Origin: Lepisosteus oculatus
Taxonomy: Eukaryota; Chordata; Actinopteri; Semionotiformes; Lepisosteidae
DNA length: 64,000 nt
Direction: 5' to 3'
NCBI RefSeq assembly: GCF_040954835.1
Contig: NC_090696.1
Coordinates: 73,903,722 to 73,967,721 of the forward strand
The notes under the pieces were generated by a model that saw only the letters and a list, made by a program, of their open reading frames with translations, did not search any database and was not told where the DNA came from. This document shows, in pieces, positions 45,981 through 59,904 of this stretch; position 1 is the first letter of the stretch, and each line of letters starts with the position of its first letter. A program made the position numbers and the translations under genes.

Positions 45981-48641
45981 TATGAGTATTACAAAAATAA
46001 TAGGCTATTCTAAATTTCTTAGAAAGGGGAACATTGCACAAGAATGCCACATTATATGAATGCTGTCAATCTGTGAGGATCAACCTGTGAGGGCCTGAAC
46101 TTGTGCAAAAGAAGGAAAGAGGTATGGAAGAGGTTTTCAGCTTGAACCTGTCTTTGTGTCAAGATAAAGCTCACATTTCCAATAAGGACAAAAAATATAA
46201 TTTATATTTACATGTAGAGTGACAGACTTGACATTCATGCTTTTCCAAAAAGGAAAAAGGAATTCCTGCAGGAGTGTGTCACAAATATTTACCTTGAAGT
46301 TGGTCAGAGCAAATCAATCAGACAAATAAAAATCTCTTTGCTTCTTTCTTTTGTGCTCTCATTGTTTATATGCTTTTCATGTATTGACTGCAATTCATCT
46401 TATTCTGTACCTTTAAATGAAAGCTAATTGCAGATTCAGTTATATCTTTGAATTAATAATCATGAATGAATATGCACTGCATATACCATACTATATACTG
46501 TACGTACAGTATGTTATACATTATACAGTTTTCCCTGGGTGCCTGCTTCATGTTAGGAAATTAATTATGGAATCTGAATCACTATACAAAAAGTGATTGT
46601 GAGAGACTATGTACTGTATGAATGCTGCCTCACATCTTCTAATTTGCAGATATAAATGTGGATTTGCGAAATCCATGTTGGCGCTAAGATTGCTACAGCT
46701 CCCCAATGCTCTGCTGCTACCCCATGTTGCCTTCCAGCTCCAACTGCTTACACTTGGCTTAAGAGCAGGAAAACAAGAACTGATCTCTAAGATGAAAGTA
46801 CAATTACACTGTTATAGCTTTTTACAGAATTTGCAGTGGTTCATTTCACTGTAACATTATCCAGTATTTAGAAAACATATTGTACAGTATATAAAAGAGA
46901 TGTTCTTATTTATTGTGAAATGCCTTAAATAATATCATTGAATAACCCTTAATTTCTAAATTAATAACAACTTAAATGTAAACCAGGCCTTATTATTATA
47001 GAAGTTGTAAAATCTCTTTTTCGGTTCATTTCCATGCACTCATAAAATGAAAATAAGTTACACAAGAAAACCATATAGACATTTCATGAAATCATTTTCT
47101 TGAATAGTGGTTATCTGAGATTTAACAAACAAGGTGTTTATTCCATTTTCAAGGTTGGTGGAAATAAGCAGATGCAGTGCTGTTGGAAACAATAAATGCT
47201 AAAATACATCATTATTTTTTTTAAAGATAATGAACAGCAGAAATGTGGTAAGAGTTTGGATGTAATCAAAAGAGAAAGCAATTCAGAATGTATTTAACAA
47301 GCTATAGAGACCTTAATGACTGGAGCAGCTGTAGAAAGGACATAGTTCTACCACCCTTTGATGAATGACCAGGGGAAATACCATGCAACCTCCTTGCACA
47401 GTGCAAGTTTAAGTGCAGCAGGAGAAACTACTGTAGATATAATCCAGTGGAAGACACTTCCAGCCCTCCAGTGCTGCATTTGTTTCAGGTTTTCATTTTA
47501 TCTGTATATGATGATATAACGGATGTCTTTCCCAAAATATTTCTATTGTGATTTTTGCATTGAAAGCAAAACATAATTATGGCAATTGTTCATCCTTTAA
47601 AATAAATGATCTAGATTGTTTTATGTGCAAATATATAGTGAGTGTTTTTAAATGAATTTCCCACTTCATTTTTTCCCTCGATGCCTATAGGAGTCACTGA
47701 TCACCTGCTGAGCCCATAACCCATCGACCATGTCTTCTCTGCCTTGTTATCCTGGCTCTAAATCTCTGGATGTTGGCAGTCCTGGAGATAAGTATTCCCA
47801 AAAAGACTTACTAACTATCTCCCCTACTGGTTACCATCATCATTGCTTATACACACACAGCTCTCTTGCAGCATGTTGACTATATTTGGAAGGACTAATT
47901 GGGTGTTCTGGTATCATTGTTAGAAGAAATGACACCTTTGAAGTTAGTAAAAATCTCTTGTGCATTGGTTTTTTATCAGTGGTAACAAAACAGGGGTTGA
48001 GCAAATGCATTCTCAGTTGAATTGACAGCTCATTTTAAGAAACAGTCTTTGGAACAAATCACTGCTTGTCCCATTATTATGACACCCTTGTGTAATTATA
48101 ATCCCACAAGCTGCAGAACAAAAGTTGCAGAAGCCTGGCATCATAAATTACACTCAGGTAAACACGTCCCTTTATTTTATATCCATTACAGGCGCTCCAT
48201 CTAACCTGAAAAGCTCACCATCACATGTAGGCTGGCTCCACATTTAGAGTTTCTACATTATTGTAAAAATGGATAATGTTCAAAGCTGTTATACAGTAGG
48301 GCAGAAACGTTTGGCTTGTGGATAGAAACGCAACCCAACTTTCTTGTTATGTTCATGATTCTATAGATCGAGTGATTTTAAAGTTAGTCAAATGAATTGC
48401 TAGTGATGCCCTTTAAACATGAAAACAGAAAAGTGTTGAAAGTGGTAGAAAGTCATAGAATGATTTAACACGGACAGCAAAAAGGTGTGACACTTTTGCC
48501 TCATGCCTTCCTTGTTAAGACTGTAGCAAGATAGAAAATGGGAATTCTGAGGAGCCCAAAGGAAAACTATACATATTTGGGATAGTCCAGGGAGGTATAG
48601 AAAGAGCATTCTAATGGGGATTTTATCTGCATTTTTACATC
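45981..48641. other. Intergenic, nothing recognised
   Basis: AT-rich unique-looking sequence; short frames have no recognised similarity. Confidence 0.55.
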
Positions 48642-48654
48642 GTCACCACATTCT

Positions 48655-48780
48655 AGAATACTGCAGCAGACTGGTGCCCTACCCAGGGTGCGTCCTGCCT
48701 TGTGACAACTGCTTGCTGGGATAGGCTCCGGCTCCCCTGCGACCCTATATTGGATAAAGTGGCAAGAGAACGGACACACT
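48655..48780 (+). repeat. L2/V-SINE-type 3' tail
   Basis: CTGGTGCCCTACCCAGGGTG, CTTGCTGGGATAGGCTCCGG and CGACCCTATATTGGATAAAG are characteristic of this tail family. Confidence 0.75.
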
Positions 48781-48865
48781 CTAGAATGCGGTTTGCCATT
48801 CGTTTAAAAAGCACTTTAAATACCTAAGAGAAATGATGTAATAATTAATAACCATTGCTTACAGT

Positions 48866-49050
48866 TGTAGAGTGCTCTTCTGGACACTCCACTCAAAGCT
48901 CTTTACAGGTAATGGGGATCCCCCTCCACCACCACCAGTGTGCAGCCCCACCTGGAGTGAAGTGATGGCAGCCATAGTGCGCCAGTCTGCTCCCCACACA
49001 CCAGCTATCAGTGGGGAGGAGAACAGAGTGATGAAGCCAGTTCATAAGTA
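48866..49050 (-). repeat. Second copy of the GCGCTATATAAG repeat
   Basis: The reverse complement aligns to 9165-9345 through the blocks TCTGGACACTCCACTCAAAG, CCACCACCAGTGTGCAGC and CACCAGCTATCAGTGGGGAG. The simple tail is missing. Confidence 0.75.
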
Positions 49051-49710
49051 CTGTACATTCATGTACTTAAATGTGAAATTCCAACAGGAGTTTTCTTGGG
49101 GTTGGGTCCTTTATTTGTAAATATACAGTAACTACTAGTTAATACTTCCCCACCCCCCCAATTTATCCAAAACATGTTTGAAAAAGCCATCAAATAAAAA
49201 AAATATGACAATAATAACTTCTTTCATTTTTCATGGTGATTTATACAATACAATGTTAACACGTTCATTTCAAAGGAAAATAGAAAAATCAAATAAACAA
49301 TGAACAGACTATTAGTTAAGGAAATAAAAATCTTAACACTTGGTGGATGCTGCAATGCTGGTGGTATAATCAAATTTTGATTTTCTTTTTGCTGAGAGGC
49401 TACTATGTACACACTAAACTGGATGTTTCTTGCTGGTCGCAAAAACAAAAACTACAAATGTACAAACTACTGAGCCCGAAGAGGCTACTAATGAGATCTT
49501 ATGGATCTTCATCTTCCAGACAATGTTGGGAGCAAAAGGAATTTCAGAATACATAGTTAAAAGCATAACATTTTCATCAAGAGGATGTTATGCTAAAACA
49601 TTACAAGAAACAGTAATTTAGAATAACATAATGCTAGACCTAATTTAGAATAACAAAAATATTATTACCGAAGAGCAAACAGATAGATTGCTGGGCTCTT
49701 ATGAATGTCC

Positions 49711-49740
49711 TGCACTGACACTGACACTGACACTAACACA
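49711..49740. repeat. Short (ACACTG)n tandem
   Basis: Four near-exact units of a hexamer: CACTGACACTGACACTGACACTAAC. Confidence 0.8.
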
Positions 49741-49754
49741 GAACTGAACCTATT

Positions 49755-50095
49755 TTATTCTTGAACAGAGAAGGTGTTTAGGGCACCTGATTCGAGTCTT
49801 GAAACTCCTCAAAGGCAGTGATAAGAGAGCCCAGTGAATGTCCTGAGAATCAACCGTGAAACTAGAGAATATAGGTTGAAGTTACAGTAAAAGGAAGTTC
49901 AACATTGAGAAGATAAAGGGTTGTGGCGGTATGGAACCAGCTGCCCCGCCATATTGTTGAGGCAGAAATCCTGGCTTCTTTCAAAACCCCGCTGGATGAG
50001 ATTCCAGGATCAATTAGCTGCTGAAGGAAAACGAAAAAAGCAAGATGGGCTGAACAGCCTCTTCTCACTCTTGAATCATGTTGTGGAGTCAGTCA
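49755..50095 (+). pseudogene. LINE reverse transcriptase C-terminus and 3' end
   Basis: A frame open from about 49923 reads VAVWNQLPRHIVEAEILASF and then LDEIPGSISC before its stop, which matches the C-terminus of a CR1/L2-like LINE polyprotein. The 3' UTR AAGATGGGCTGAACAGCCTC follows. Upstream (TTTAGGGCACCTGATTCGAG, CTCCTCAAAGGCAGTGATAA) belongs to the same element but is disrupted. Confidence 0.7.
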
Positions 50096-52156
50096 TTAAA
50101 TACCAGGAAACACAAAACACATACTGTACAGTAAAAACCCCGTAGCTGATTAAAATAAAGCAAAAAGTAAAACAAAGCATGTAAGGATACGAGTCCTGGA
50201 CGTGGTCCTGGAAGAACAGGTGCAAGGAAGGACTGGCACTCTGACACTCTGAGTGGGACTGCAGAGCACACATATTCTCACAGAGACATGGTCACTGTGA
50301 GACCATTTAACCTAACCAGCATGCCACTGGAAAGTGAAGGGGAAACCAGAGCACGTTAAGTTGATGAGAACGTGCGAAGAAGACATCTCAGTCCAGATTC
50401 CAGCCAAGGACCCACGAGTTTTCAGACATTAAATCTATCTGCTGTGCCACCACACTGTGTTAAAGACTAAATATACAGCAGGGGGCTTGTACTATTAAGC
50501 TTAGAGATTCATGTATGCTATAATTCAGCTAAAACCCTGTGTTAGACAGCACTTTCCTAATTCAATATGGTAGACATTAACTGGTGAATAAATGCTGAGG
50601 TTTTTAGAGATGTGTGTTTTTCTGTGCTTAATTTAGTGTATACAAAGCTCAGTATGACAACCTACAAGCCCCTGGGAATATTTACAGCTGTTAAAACTCC
50701 TAGAGTATGTTCAATTTCTTACAGGTCATATGTTCTGTCTCTTTTAATAGGTGCTGAAAAGCGTTTCTTTGCGGATAAGTGACATGCAAAAAAAAAAATG
50801 CACTTCCCGCGGGAGCCCAGCATCTTTCTCATCACACTTTGTTATTTTCCCCTCAGAATGACCCCTTCTTGAAAAGCACGGCAGTTCAGGGTTTCAAATG
50901 GAAAACCTAGGAAATACTACTGCAGTTTCACTCTTTTTCCAGAAGGTGGCACAAGAGACATTTCAACAAGCTCTCCGGTTGCTTACAGACCATCATTGCA
51001 ATCGCTCATCATTTAAACTCATATAGCATGAATATATAATATTTATAATCTTGCAAATCATATCATACCAGTTATATTTTTAATTATGCTGGATAGTTTC
51101 AATGACTGTATGATTTTAATGATTTTATTTTTAACGTCTGTATAAATGTTGACCTTAATCAAATGTTGCACTAAATGTGACATCTAGTATTTGTTTTTTT
51201 TTACTACCTCCAGGCCCATGCTTTTGTTAATGTAGTCATGAAAATTCAAAATTGAAAAAAAAATGCCACAAGAAAAGAAAAAAGTAGTAGAAATGGCAAG
51301 TCAATGAGCATTTTTATTATGTTTTGATTTCCAATTAGGCTACTTTAACAAACATTGCGACTGAAGGGTACATAGGAGGATAATTATTAGCAGACCATTT
51401 ACAGTATGTAATGAATCTTAAATGATGTAGTACCAGCAAATATAAGTAGCCACAAGGCGTGTTGGTTTATTTTTTTCTAAGCTAATTTACCATCTGTTCA
51501 AGAGAATGAACTAGCTCCACATATATATTATATGGCTTTGTGGCTCCACTATTTTACCAATAAGTAACTAATTTTAAAATAAAAGGAAAACAGTCTTAGT
51601 GGATATCAAAATGCCTTACCATCCCAAACACTATGAAATTGGAGTCTGGAGTGAATTGGTGTTTGTAAGTTTGTAATGTGCAGCCCTAAACAGTAAAGCT
51701 AAAAAAAATCCCTAAAATGGAGATAAAAGTTACTATGCATAGGAACTGTAGTAATGCCTGCTATAATTTTATTTTCTGAAATTAGATTTTACATTCATCA
51801 TTTAAAACATCCCTGTTGAGACATTTTTTGTTACTCTTCACTTTCTCTTTTGTTTATCCAGAGATAAACTATCTGATACAATCAAAATACAGTAGCTGCA
51901 GCAATGTCAAGGGTGATTGCCAAAAAAGGTGCAAAAAAAGGAAAATAAGCTGGAGATGAAGACCAAAAAAATGTAAATAGTCTAAAAAGATTACATTACA
52001 TCTACATTATGATAAGACATAAAAGTAAGGTGAAAAATTAGAACTATAAAAATTATGAATGCAGGCAGGATTCACTGCACCATGAATGCACATTGCACTT
52101 CAGGTTTTGCTTTAACTAAGAAGGCAGGTATTAAGGTTTTTGCTAATGATTCGTAT
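50096..52156. other. Intergenic, nothing recognised
   Basis: No gene or clear repeat between the LINE 3' end and the TGTAAC element. Confidence 0.55.
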
Positions 52157-52377
52157 TGTAACACAATGGGGGCTCAGGCGGGCGCCCTTGCCGCATTAGG
52201 TCGGCCCCATCCCGACTGAGGCTCGAACCCGGGACTCCCGCGTCTCTCTGCAGCGACCTAGCCCCGTGAGCTAAAGAGAGATCTCTCTACAGCCCAGTAG
52301 CTGTAGTCCTGCTATCACAGGGAAGGGGGGTGACATCACCTGCTCTTACACAGTGCCTGTCGGCCGTAAGCGTTACA
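52157..52377 (-). mobile_element. Non-palindromic relative of the 44165 foldback
   Basis: The left 130 bases match the left arm of the palindrome at 44165 (GGGGGCTCAGGCGGGCGCCC through the tRNA-like region, B box reverse complement GGCTCGAACC at 52220-52229, A box near 52262-52273). The right half is unrelated and ends GTAAGCGTTACA. The termini are TGTAACAC and GCGTTACA, flanked by GTAT on both sides (52153-52156, 52378-52381). Confidence 0.85.
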
Positions 52378-55300
52378 GTATATTATTATTTCATTATACT
52401 GTTAGTGACTAAAGCAGGCCCCACTAGCGAGGGTGAACTTGTTTGTGCTGAAGGGTTGTGTTGTTCTAGTATTTAAAGAAACAAATTAATTCAAATACTA
52501 CTGTAGAAGCAATTTGAAGAAACAATTAATTTGATATAACTGTAAAAAAATACTTTTGGTAAATAGCAACAGAATGTTTAGGTCATCATTTTGTGTAATA
52601 TTGATACATGTGTTTACTGATGTTATCAATTGAAATATTTGTGCCTGTGAATAATGTGAAATTTATTTTACATTATTCTGTGTTTCAAGCCTCAGAATAC
52701 ATTTGACTTCCATGCATTGTCCACTTCATTTTTTACTTTGAGTACCAGGGATTTTCATGACTGGTCCTTAATATATTATTAATGAAGTCATCTCACAGAA
52801 GTGGACAGCAGACACTGGACCATGATATCGGTCATGGTTCTGAGCTCTGGCCCATATCTTCCAGCTGTGCTTTCACTTGAGTGTGCTGATTTGAGATGAG
52901 CTTGTGCCCCTGCTGTCTCCAAGAAACCTCCATAAACACTCGGGCTGCTTTACATCTTGAATTCAAAGGTACAGTAATTGCATATACTGTACTTGGTAAG
53001 AAATTTAATGTGCCAGTTATTCAAATTAAAATAAAGACATAAAGAATGTGTTTCATTAATATCAGTGTAATACTGTAAAAGGAAGTGATAACATACTGTA
53101 TAGTAATTAAAAACAAAGGGGGCACTCCTCACAGCCAAAAGAAAAGCAGAAAAAACAGTCATGCAGGGAAGATGTCTGTATCTCTACTACTTTATCAGAC
53201 AGAATTAGGCAGGCACAAACCCCTCTCCCAGTACAAACAAAATGCCAGATTTTCATTCTTTAAGCACCAACCTGACACAGTGCTCAGTTTCTCTGCTAGT
53301 ACTGTACTGTATGTGCACACTTCACACTTACCTGTTGTGGTGTCTTTATCAGATCTTAATATCAGATACTGATTGTGGAATACTCAATTTTTGGCAAATA
53401 TATATTTTATCAGGAACTAGAAGTGTGATCCAATGGTTTAAAAAAAAGATAAAATGAATTGTAAGCTACACCTACAGTGGGTGGATTTTTGCTACGTTAA
53501 TGTGTGATTTTTTCTGAAACCCACAAGCAGGGAAGAATGATCTATTGCTTCTCTTTTTTTTTTCCAACACCAGACATTTCCCTGTTGTCTCACTTTTACT
53601 TAATGTCACCACACGACTGAATGCCACTCTCAGGTAATGTATGTGCAAGACACCATGCTCAAGAGTGAATCGATGGTGTGCCCACATCCCATAAAAAAGA
53701 TGATATAAAGAACATTCATTAATACGCTGTCTTTATCAGCTGGAATGTAGGAGCACCACAATTAATGAATGTTCAGCCCTTGATTCTTATGGATCGAGAT
53801 GGCTGCTTGTTTTTAATCAAAGCTCATACCGCCTGACTAAAACTTAACTTCCCCTCCTTTGCCAAATAGTTAAGAATCAGGTTGAAGGCGTCTGATGCAG
53901 TTTGATCTCTTTTGATCATAACACTAAAAAGATAAGGCCATAATGTAGCTTGCCTCAGGGGTGTTTGAGCCTTGGCTTGGTTTACCTCATGCAGAGTTGT
54001 GAATATTTCACAGGGTCCCTTGGCTTAACACAGCCTGAAGCAGTGCAATTTTATGGTCACAGCAGTGAAGGAAATGAAAACAAGGATATTCATCTTCCCG
54101 TCTTAGAAACACAAACAAACAAGACAGCAAAACAAAACCCTTATATTCTGTTCGCTCATGCAACAGCTCATAGCTGTTATTATTAATATTATTGCACTAT
54201 TTGTTTTTTCAAGAACACCTTGTAGACTTTTTATACATATGCAAAAATCAATATAATGTAGTTTTCCCTAGAGAATTAAACACAGAGTCAGTCTTGGCAT
54301 TTGGGAACTGTCTGTTTTTTTATTCTGTAAATGGAAATACTCAGTCAAAGCATACGACTACAGCTTGCCTACAGTAACAGCTGTTACAAAGCAGATGAAA
54401 AATGTCGGTATAATGGTTGTTCCTCTCATGCAGGAGAAGCAGTTTTCTTACCAAAAATATTTCATGGTATTGTGCATGAAAAGTGATTAAAAGATACATG
54501 AAATGGGACAAAAAGACTTGACATATTTCCAAACGAATGTGAAATGTGGATAAATATGAGACTGTCCAGTTTGTATGGCTGCTTGAAAAGGTGGTCATGA
54601 ACACTTAAAGAGGGACAAACTTTATAATACACCAAGATATGGGAAGCTGAAAATAGCAATCACCCATTGCCAAATCCATTAACAGCAGCAACAATTGGGT
54701 AAGTTCATCAGGTCATTTTTGTAGATGGAGAATTTCCAATTTAGATATTGCAAGCAGGCATAACATCACGAAATACTGTACTAGAGATCAGTAAGATCAT
54801 CCAATGAACATTTACATGCAAGAAAGTCTCTGCATGTCAAGTCCTGTGAATGCTACGCAATCAATATAAATGTGACAGATTTGACATTAGTATTGTACTG
54901 GTGCTGTGTTATGATATAGAGCACAATAACATTTCTTCATGACATAATCATTGGTAGATCGAACACTTCAAACTTCGGATCTGTTCCTAGAGCACATAGT
55001 GGCATCTCTCATCACCCTTGTCACAAGTCTTTTCAAGGCAGTGCCCTCAGCATTAAAATTCATTCTTGGAACTGGGGCTGGAACGGAATAAATAACTCAC
55101 AAACTTTACCGCTTGCACTAGTACTTCTCCTTCATGAAAACCTCTTATCTCTTTGATAATACTAAACCAGATAGCTAACAACTCAAGAGATCATAATGTG
55201 TGTCCTCACTAGTCCTGTAGCGTAGTCCAAACGCTATGTCTGTTCTTGGCTTTTAAAAACTGTTAAAAACTTTGTTTTTTTTAACTTTTTCTTAACAGTT

Positions 55301-56539
55301 TGTTTAATTGCACTTATACAACCATGATAAATGTTACTGAACAAAACAGAACAGCCCATTCCTGGCCAACCTGACTGGTGATGTTCCCCCACTGTACTGT
55401 TCATGCAATGTCTGAATTTTAGCCAGTGCCCTTTAATGTGGAAACGCCAGGATTTAAAATGCTGAAGCATTTTCTACATGAAAAAATAATAAACCTTTAC
55501 TGGTAAGTAGTAAAAAATGCCCTTACTTATCAAAGCACCATCCTATGTACTGTAAATACTCTGCCTGCTCTTCCAAAATGTCACAGAACGTGATAATTCA
55601 TTACAGAGACCTGCCCAGTCCAAAGCTGTAGAAATACAGTACTGTAGCAAGGCATGTGGTATGTCCCATGTTTCCTAAAGACTGAGAAGCTGCAGCAGGC
55701 CGGCCATTGTCTTCAATGTGCTATGCAGGAAAGGGGGCTGATATACAGGCCACAACAACTATGGGTGCACATGCCTCAAGTGCATCACTGAAGGCAGTGG
55801 CAGACCTGGGCATCGGGCCAAATTAGACAGGCTTAAGGTCTAAAGGCAACAGTTGGCAGGATGCACACCCATGTGGGATGTTCTGAAACATTGTGTCAGA
55901 CACCATTCACCACTATCCAAAAAACATGCTGAGCCACAAGCACTGAAACAATATGCTGCAGCTGTAATCACCATTGGAGGTGATACTCCACCATTAGGAG
56001 TATTCTCTAATTATGAACTGGGCTATTATATTCAGCTGTTTATTCTGTGCACACACATCGCTTTCTAAGTAGGACAGACACATTTGTATCATTTATTGTA
56101 TCATTTATTCATTGTTCATAAGTCAAGCTTTAAACATGCAATATGTAACATGTTATTTCAAAGACATTATATCAGGAGAGAGAACGTTATTAAGAACCTC
56201 CAAGGGCAGCGAGTATTTATAAGAGTGGCACATTTTTTTCTGTATTATTGATCTAAGTTAAAGATCATCAAGTAAAAGGGATTGCCCTTTTAGAATATAG
56301 CTTCATCAATCACATCTGCCCTTTTTAAGACTTTTGTAGGGTGTCCTCCAAGGCTTTCTTTCTGGGTAAACCATTCCTTCTTGGCTCGTTTCAATTAGCT
56401 TCAATTCATTCCTAAGGAAAGAGCTAGAAACCTGTTAGAATATGCTGCCTTGAATCCATAGCTTTTTGTTCTCGCAAGTATTTCGAAGATATGCAGTTTT
56501 CATTATTTATACAATATAGAGTATCTGTTATTTTCATGT
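52378..56539. other. Intergenic, nothing firm
   Basis: No gene recognised. The moderately GC-richer stretch at 55680-56010 has a 71-residue frame (55853-56068) without known motifs; it may be an unrecognised repeat. Confidence 0.5.
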
Positions 56540-56691
56540 ACTGTAGAAAACGAACTTGAAAACATTATTATTGAAAAGGTGGTAGGAAAATAGAATATTA
56601 GGATATTTAGCTAAAAGTGTAGAATTAAGACAATCAGGAGGATTTTTAACGAAGACTGTACAACGAGCTAGTAAGACCTCATTTAGAATAT
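56540..56691 (+). pseudogene. LINE C-terminal fragment cut by an LTR-like sequence
   Basis: Around 56656 the frame gives LYNELVRPHLEYC, a signature near the end of CR1/L2-like LINE polyproteins. Similarity stops at 56691/56692, where TGTCACG begins. Confidence 0.65.
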
Positions 56692-56899
56692 TGTCACGAT
56701 CGTAATCCCTCCTCTTAAGGGCGATCCGGCTCTTTCTTATTTTGCTGATTACGTGCACCTGCCCCTCCTTATTTAAGCCTGGCACTCTCACTATTCCTGG
56801 CTCAGCACTGGGAGATGGACGCCCGGAAGCCCACCTACCAGCGGGTCCAGCAGAAACCCGACTGCATAGGGTTCATCACGACGTCCTAACCAACTGACA
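56692..56899 (+). mobile_element. LTR-like fragment (TGTCACG family)
   Basis: Starts TGTCACGATCGTAATC and contains TATTTAAGCC (a TATA-like box near 56770) and CAGCACTGGGAGATGG. It shares about 150 bp, from CTTATTTAAG to GGGTTCATCACG, with the inverted copy near 60300-60470. It may end at ACTGACA (56893-56899), but the flanks do not form a clean target duplication. A truncated Gypsy-type LTR is my best reading. Confidence 0.5.
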
Positions 56900-58639
56900 G
56901 TTATCTTTTAACTGTACCTTCATAAAGGATATATGTTTAGGGTATTTGCAGTTTGACTAAATGCTCAGTATTTTAATATAGCAAAACTGTTTTTACTGTA
57001 CAGTACATGTCTGTTTGTTAGACATTTGTTACATAGTTCCTTAGAATATAAAATAAAGACTAAATTCTTGATTCCTGCTAACACTAATTACATTATAGGA
57101 AAAATATTTTAAGAATGCATTTAGGAGACCTTGAAGATGAGTTTTTGTGGTTAAACAGAATTGACTGGTCACAATTACAGTATATCAGATCTCGGGAAGC
57201 ATTGCATGAGAAATATGCATGTTGTTTCTGCTTTTAGAAGTCGACTGTATTACCTTAGAGTTTTGACTTCCACTGCACCTGGAGTACATACTTAAAAGTC
57301 TTCCAGTGCTATGAATTATTGTCAAAAAAGAACTGATAGCTGTAAAGAACTTTCCACAAATCATGGGTAAAAACACTTGTATACCAAAGAAAATCTTCTG
57401 ATAGTAAAGTATCAATTAGTATATCACAGGCAACACACATGATGTCATTTTTATTAATGTATTGCTTCTGTATTCAAGTTCCACTCCCTCAGTCATCTTA
57501 ATAATTCAATTCATTCTGCTTCTAAAACATTCATTTTGCAGTACATGCTGATCATTTGTGTTGGATATTTTAATGACCTTTCACCACATGCTAACAAAAA
57601 TGTCTGACAAATTTGACATGAGGTGGTAAACAGCTAATTATTGACTTTCCACAACATTTTTTCATAAAATGATGGGTAGTACAGGAGATGCACGTTAATA
57701 TTGAATATCTGGAATGATCTAATTGATGGAGTGTACAGAAATCACACTAAATGGCTATTTGCATGTCACAGATTTGCTCATTTTGCTCTCCTTTTCTGTT
57801 TTAACTGTTTGTCTTACCAGGGAATCACTCAACACTTGGGAGTGAGATTTAAGTTAGTCAGAAAAACTTTTTCTTATAAACAGTAAGTAAACATTGCAGA
57901 GGAAAGCCTGAGGGGAAAATATTGCAAAAATCCTTTGATTTGTACCAATATTCATTGGCAAGAAAATTGCAAGAAAACAAATTTAATTTAAAATGTTGAC
58001 TAATATTTGCAGGGGTCGTATCTCTCAACTTTATTTTATTACATGAAAAAACAACATTAAACCTTTCATTTTGCATCATTAAAATCAAATGATATTTGAG
58101 CTTGACTAAGCACTGTACTTATATCAATGGTTTAAAGTATGAGCAAAATTACAGAGGTCATTAGCACCTAGTTATGTACTGGGTTTGTAACTTTGCAAGT
58201 GGGTTGAAGATTTGATTTAATTCTGACCTTGCTCTAGACTCGAGTATGGACTGTCCAATATTAAACAAAAAATCAATACTGTTCGTCTCTGTTGGCAAAT
58301 TGTGCTACAGATTTTGCCTGGGGAAATCACAATATCAAAGTAACATGAGGTTTTTTAGGACATGTTAAGTAGGTTATGCATAATAAATAATCCTATATAT
58401 GGTATACTTGCACTTTTTAATTCTCTGAAAAATTCATATAATAACATATAATACATAATCAATTCACTGTGTATATTGACATTGCCGTAAAGGCCAGTAA
58501 ATGCCAATAACTATCTAATGCAATGTTTGTTGATATGCTACATCATAGCAGAGCAAAATGTTGAAAATATAACATTGAGATGATTTCTAAGCACCTGCTG
58601 ATCATCTCTGTTGTGTATAGTAGTTCAAACTCTAGACCA
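56900..58639. other. Intergenic, nothing recognised
   Basis: AT-rich, no convincing coding sequence or repeat. Confidence 0.55.
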
Positions 58640-58790
58640 GACGATCATACTGTAGCTGCTGCTGTGACCCTGAGCGTGGTCCTTCACTCAGCTGCTTCAC
58701 TCAGAGGTTTCTATTATAAATGAGAAACTGTTCTCAATTGATTTGTTTGTTTGTTTGTTTGTTTAAATAAAGGTAAAAAAAACGTATTGC
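58640..58790 (+). repeat. SINE-like tail with (TTTG)n
   Basis: GAGCGTGGTCCTTCACTCAG followed by CTGTTCTCAATTGATTTG, five or so TTTG units (about 58743-58766) and AAATAAAGGTAAA. The ending resembles tails of fish SINEs (CTGTTCTCAATTG...TAAATAAAGG). Confidence 0.45.
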
Positions 58791-59059
58791 TTTTGACACT
58801 AAATTGCCCTTTTGTCTCTGAAGGCCCAAAATAAAGGCAAATGGCCAGCAACAAAAAATAAAGTGATTACCTGATACTTTCCATTCCTAGTGTTGGACTA
58901 AATGTCTTACTCTTCACTTGTTTCAAAGATGGACAACACATTTTATAATCATCCTATTATTATATTATTTTATAATTATCAGCATCTTAATTAAGATGTT
59001 AAATATTTTTATCTTAAATGTTTCAAGTGCAGTTTAATGTTAGACGAGAAGATTAAGAT

Positions 59060-59340
59060 TAGTCTTTATAGCATTCCTGGGGGTGGTGAGGTGCCTCACA
59101 CCTCTAGGGTCCTAGGTTTAATTCTGGTCTCTGGTGTCTGTCTGTGTGGACTTGTTCTCACCATGTTCGTGTGGGATTTTTTTGGGGAGTGTTTCTCTTG
59201 TTTCTCTTGATTTTTGCTGCTTTGGATGATTAGCTGTTTATAGTGTTCCTGCTGGTTTCTCCCCATGAGAAAGGTGGCTGATCCTCCAATCCTACAGCCC
59301 ATGCATACAGTAAGTGGATAGACCTTGGTGTCTCTGCCCA
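59060..59340 (+). mobile_element. V-SINE-like element, 5' part
   Basis: The degraded tRNA-like head GGTGAGGTGCCTCACACCTC and B-box region GGTCCTAGGTTTAATTCTGG precede GGTGTCTGTCTGTGTGGACT and CACCATGTTCGTGTGGG, the order of domains in V-SINEs (DANA/HE1-like). Confidence 0.65.
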
Positions 59341-59904
59341 GACACTCTGATGTCAGGGTATGAGATTACAGAGAATGACAGACACTTAATTGCTCAAACT
59401 GCACCACATGTTGCATTGGTAGTCATGAAGCACAATATATCATATTTGTAGAGATTATCTCTCATCAGTTAGGTACACTCGGGTAATTGGTTAATTATTA
59501 TATTTTTAAATTTCAGTGCTTCAGGGAAAATAGCTTGAAGTTGACCAGACAAGGCCCTAGGCAGTGTCACAAGATAGTTACAGTACCTCCCCAGCCCCAC
59601 ATGGGATGAAGCCAGAGAAGCAAGTGGAGGATGAGGAAAATTCAAATACACGGTAAGACATTGGGATTTCAGATAATATCAACATTCTCATTTTGGCAGT
59701 TTGTTTTATTCCCATCTATCAATCATCAAATGGGTTGCTAGTAGCTCAAGGTGACAATGTAAAACTGCATACAATTAGCCAAATGCTAATGCATTATCCA
59801 CATGCCTGGAAATGTTCTTAAAACATGTAGGTTTTAGTCATCTCCCTGTATGAACCATTGCTGTGCTCGCCAGCAGTTTGTTTGCTATTAACAACATTTG
59901 GAAC

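Noticed and set aside
55853..56068. 71-residue plus-strand frame
   Set aside because: No motif recognised; the local rise in GC may reflect an unidentified repeat.
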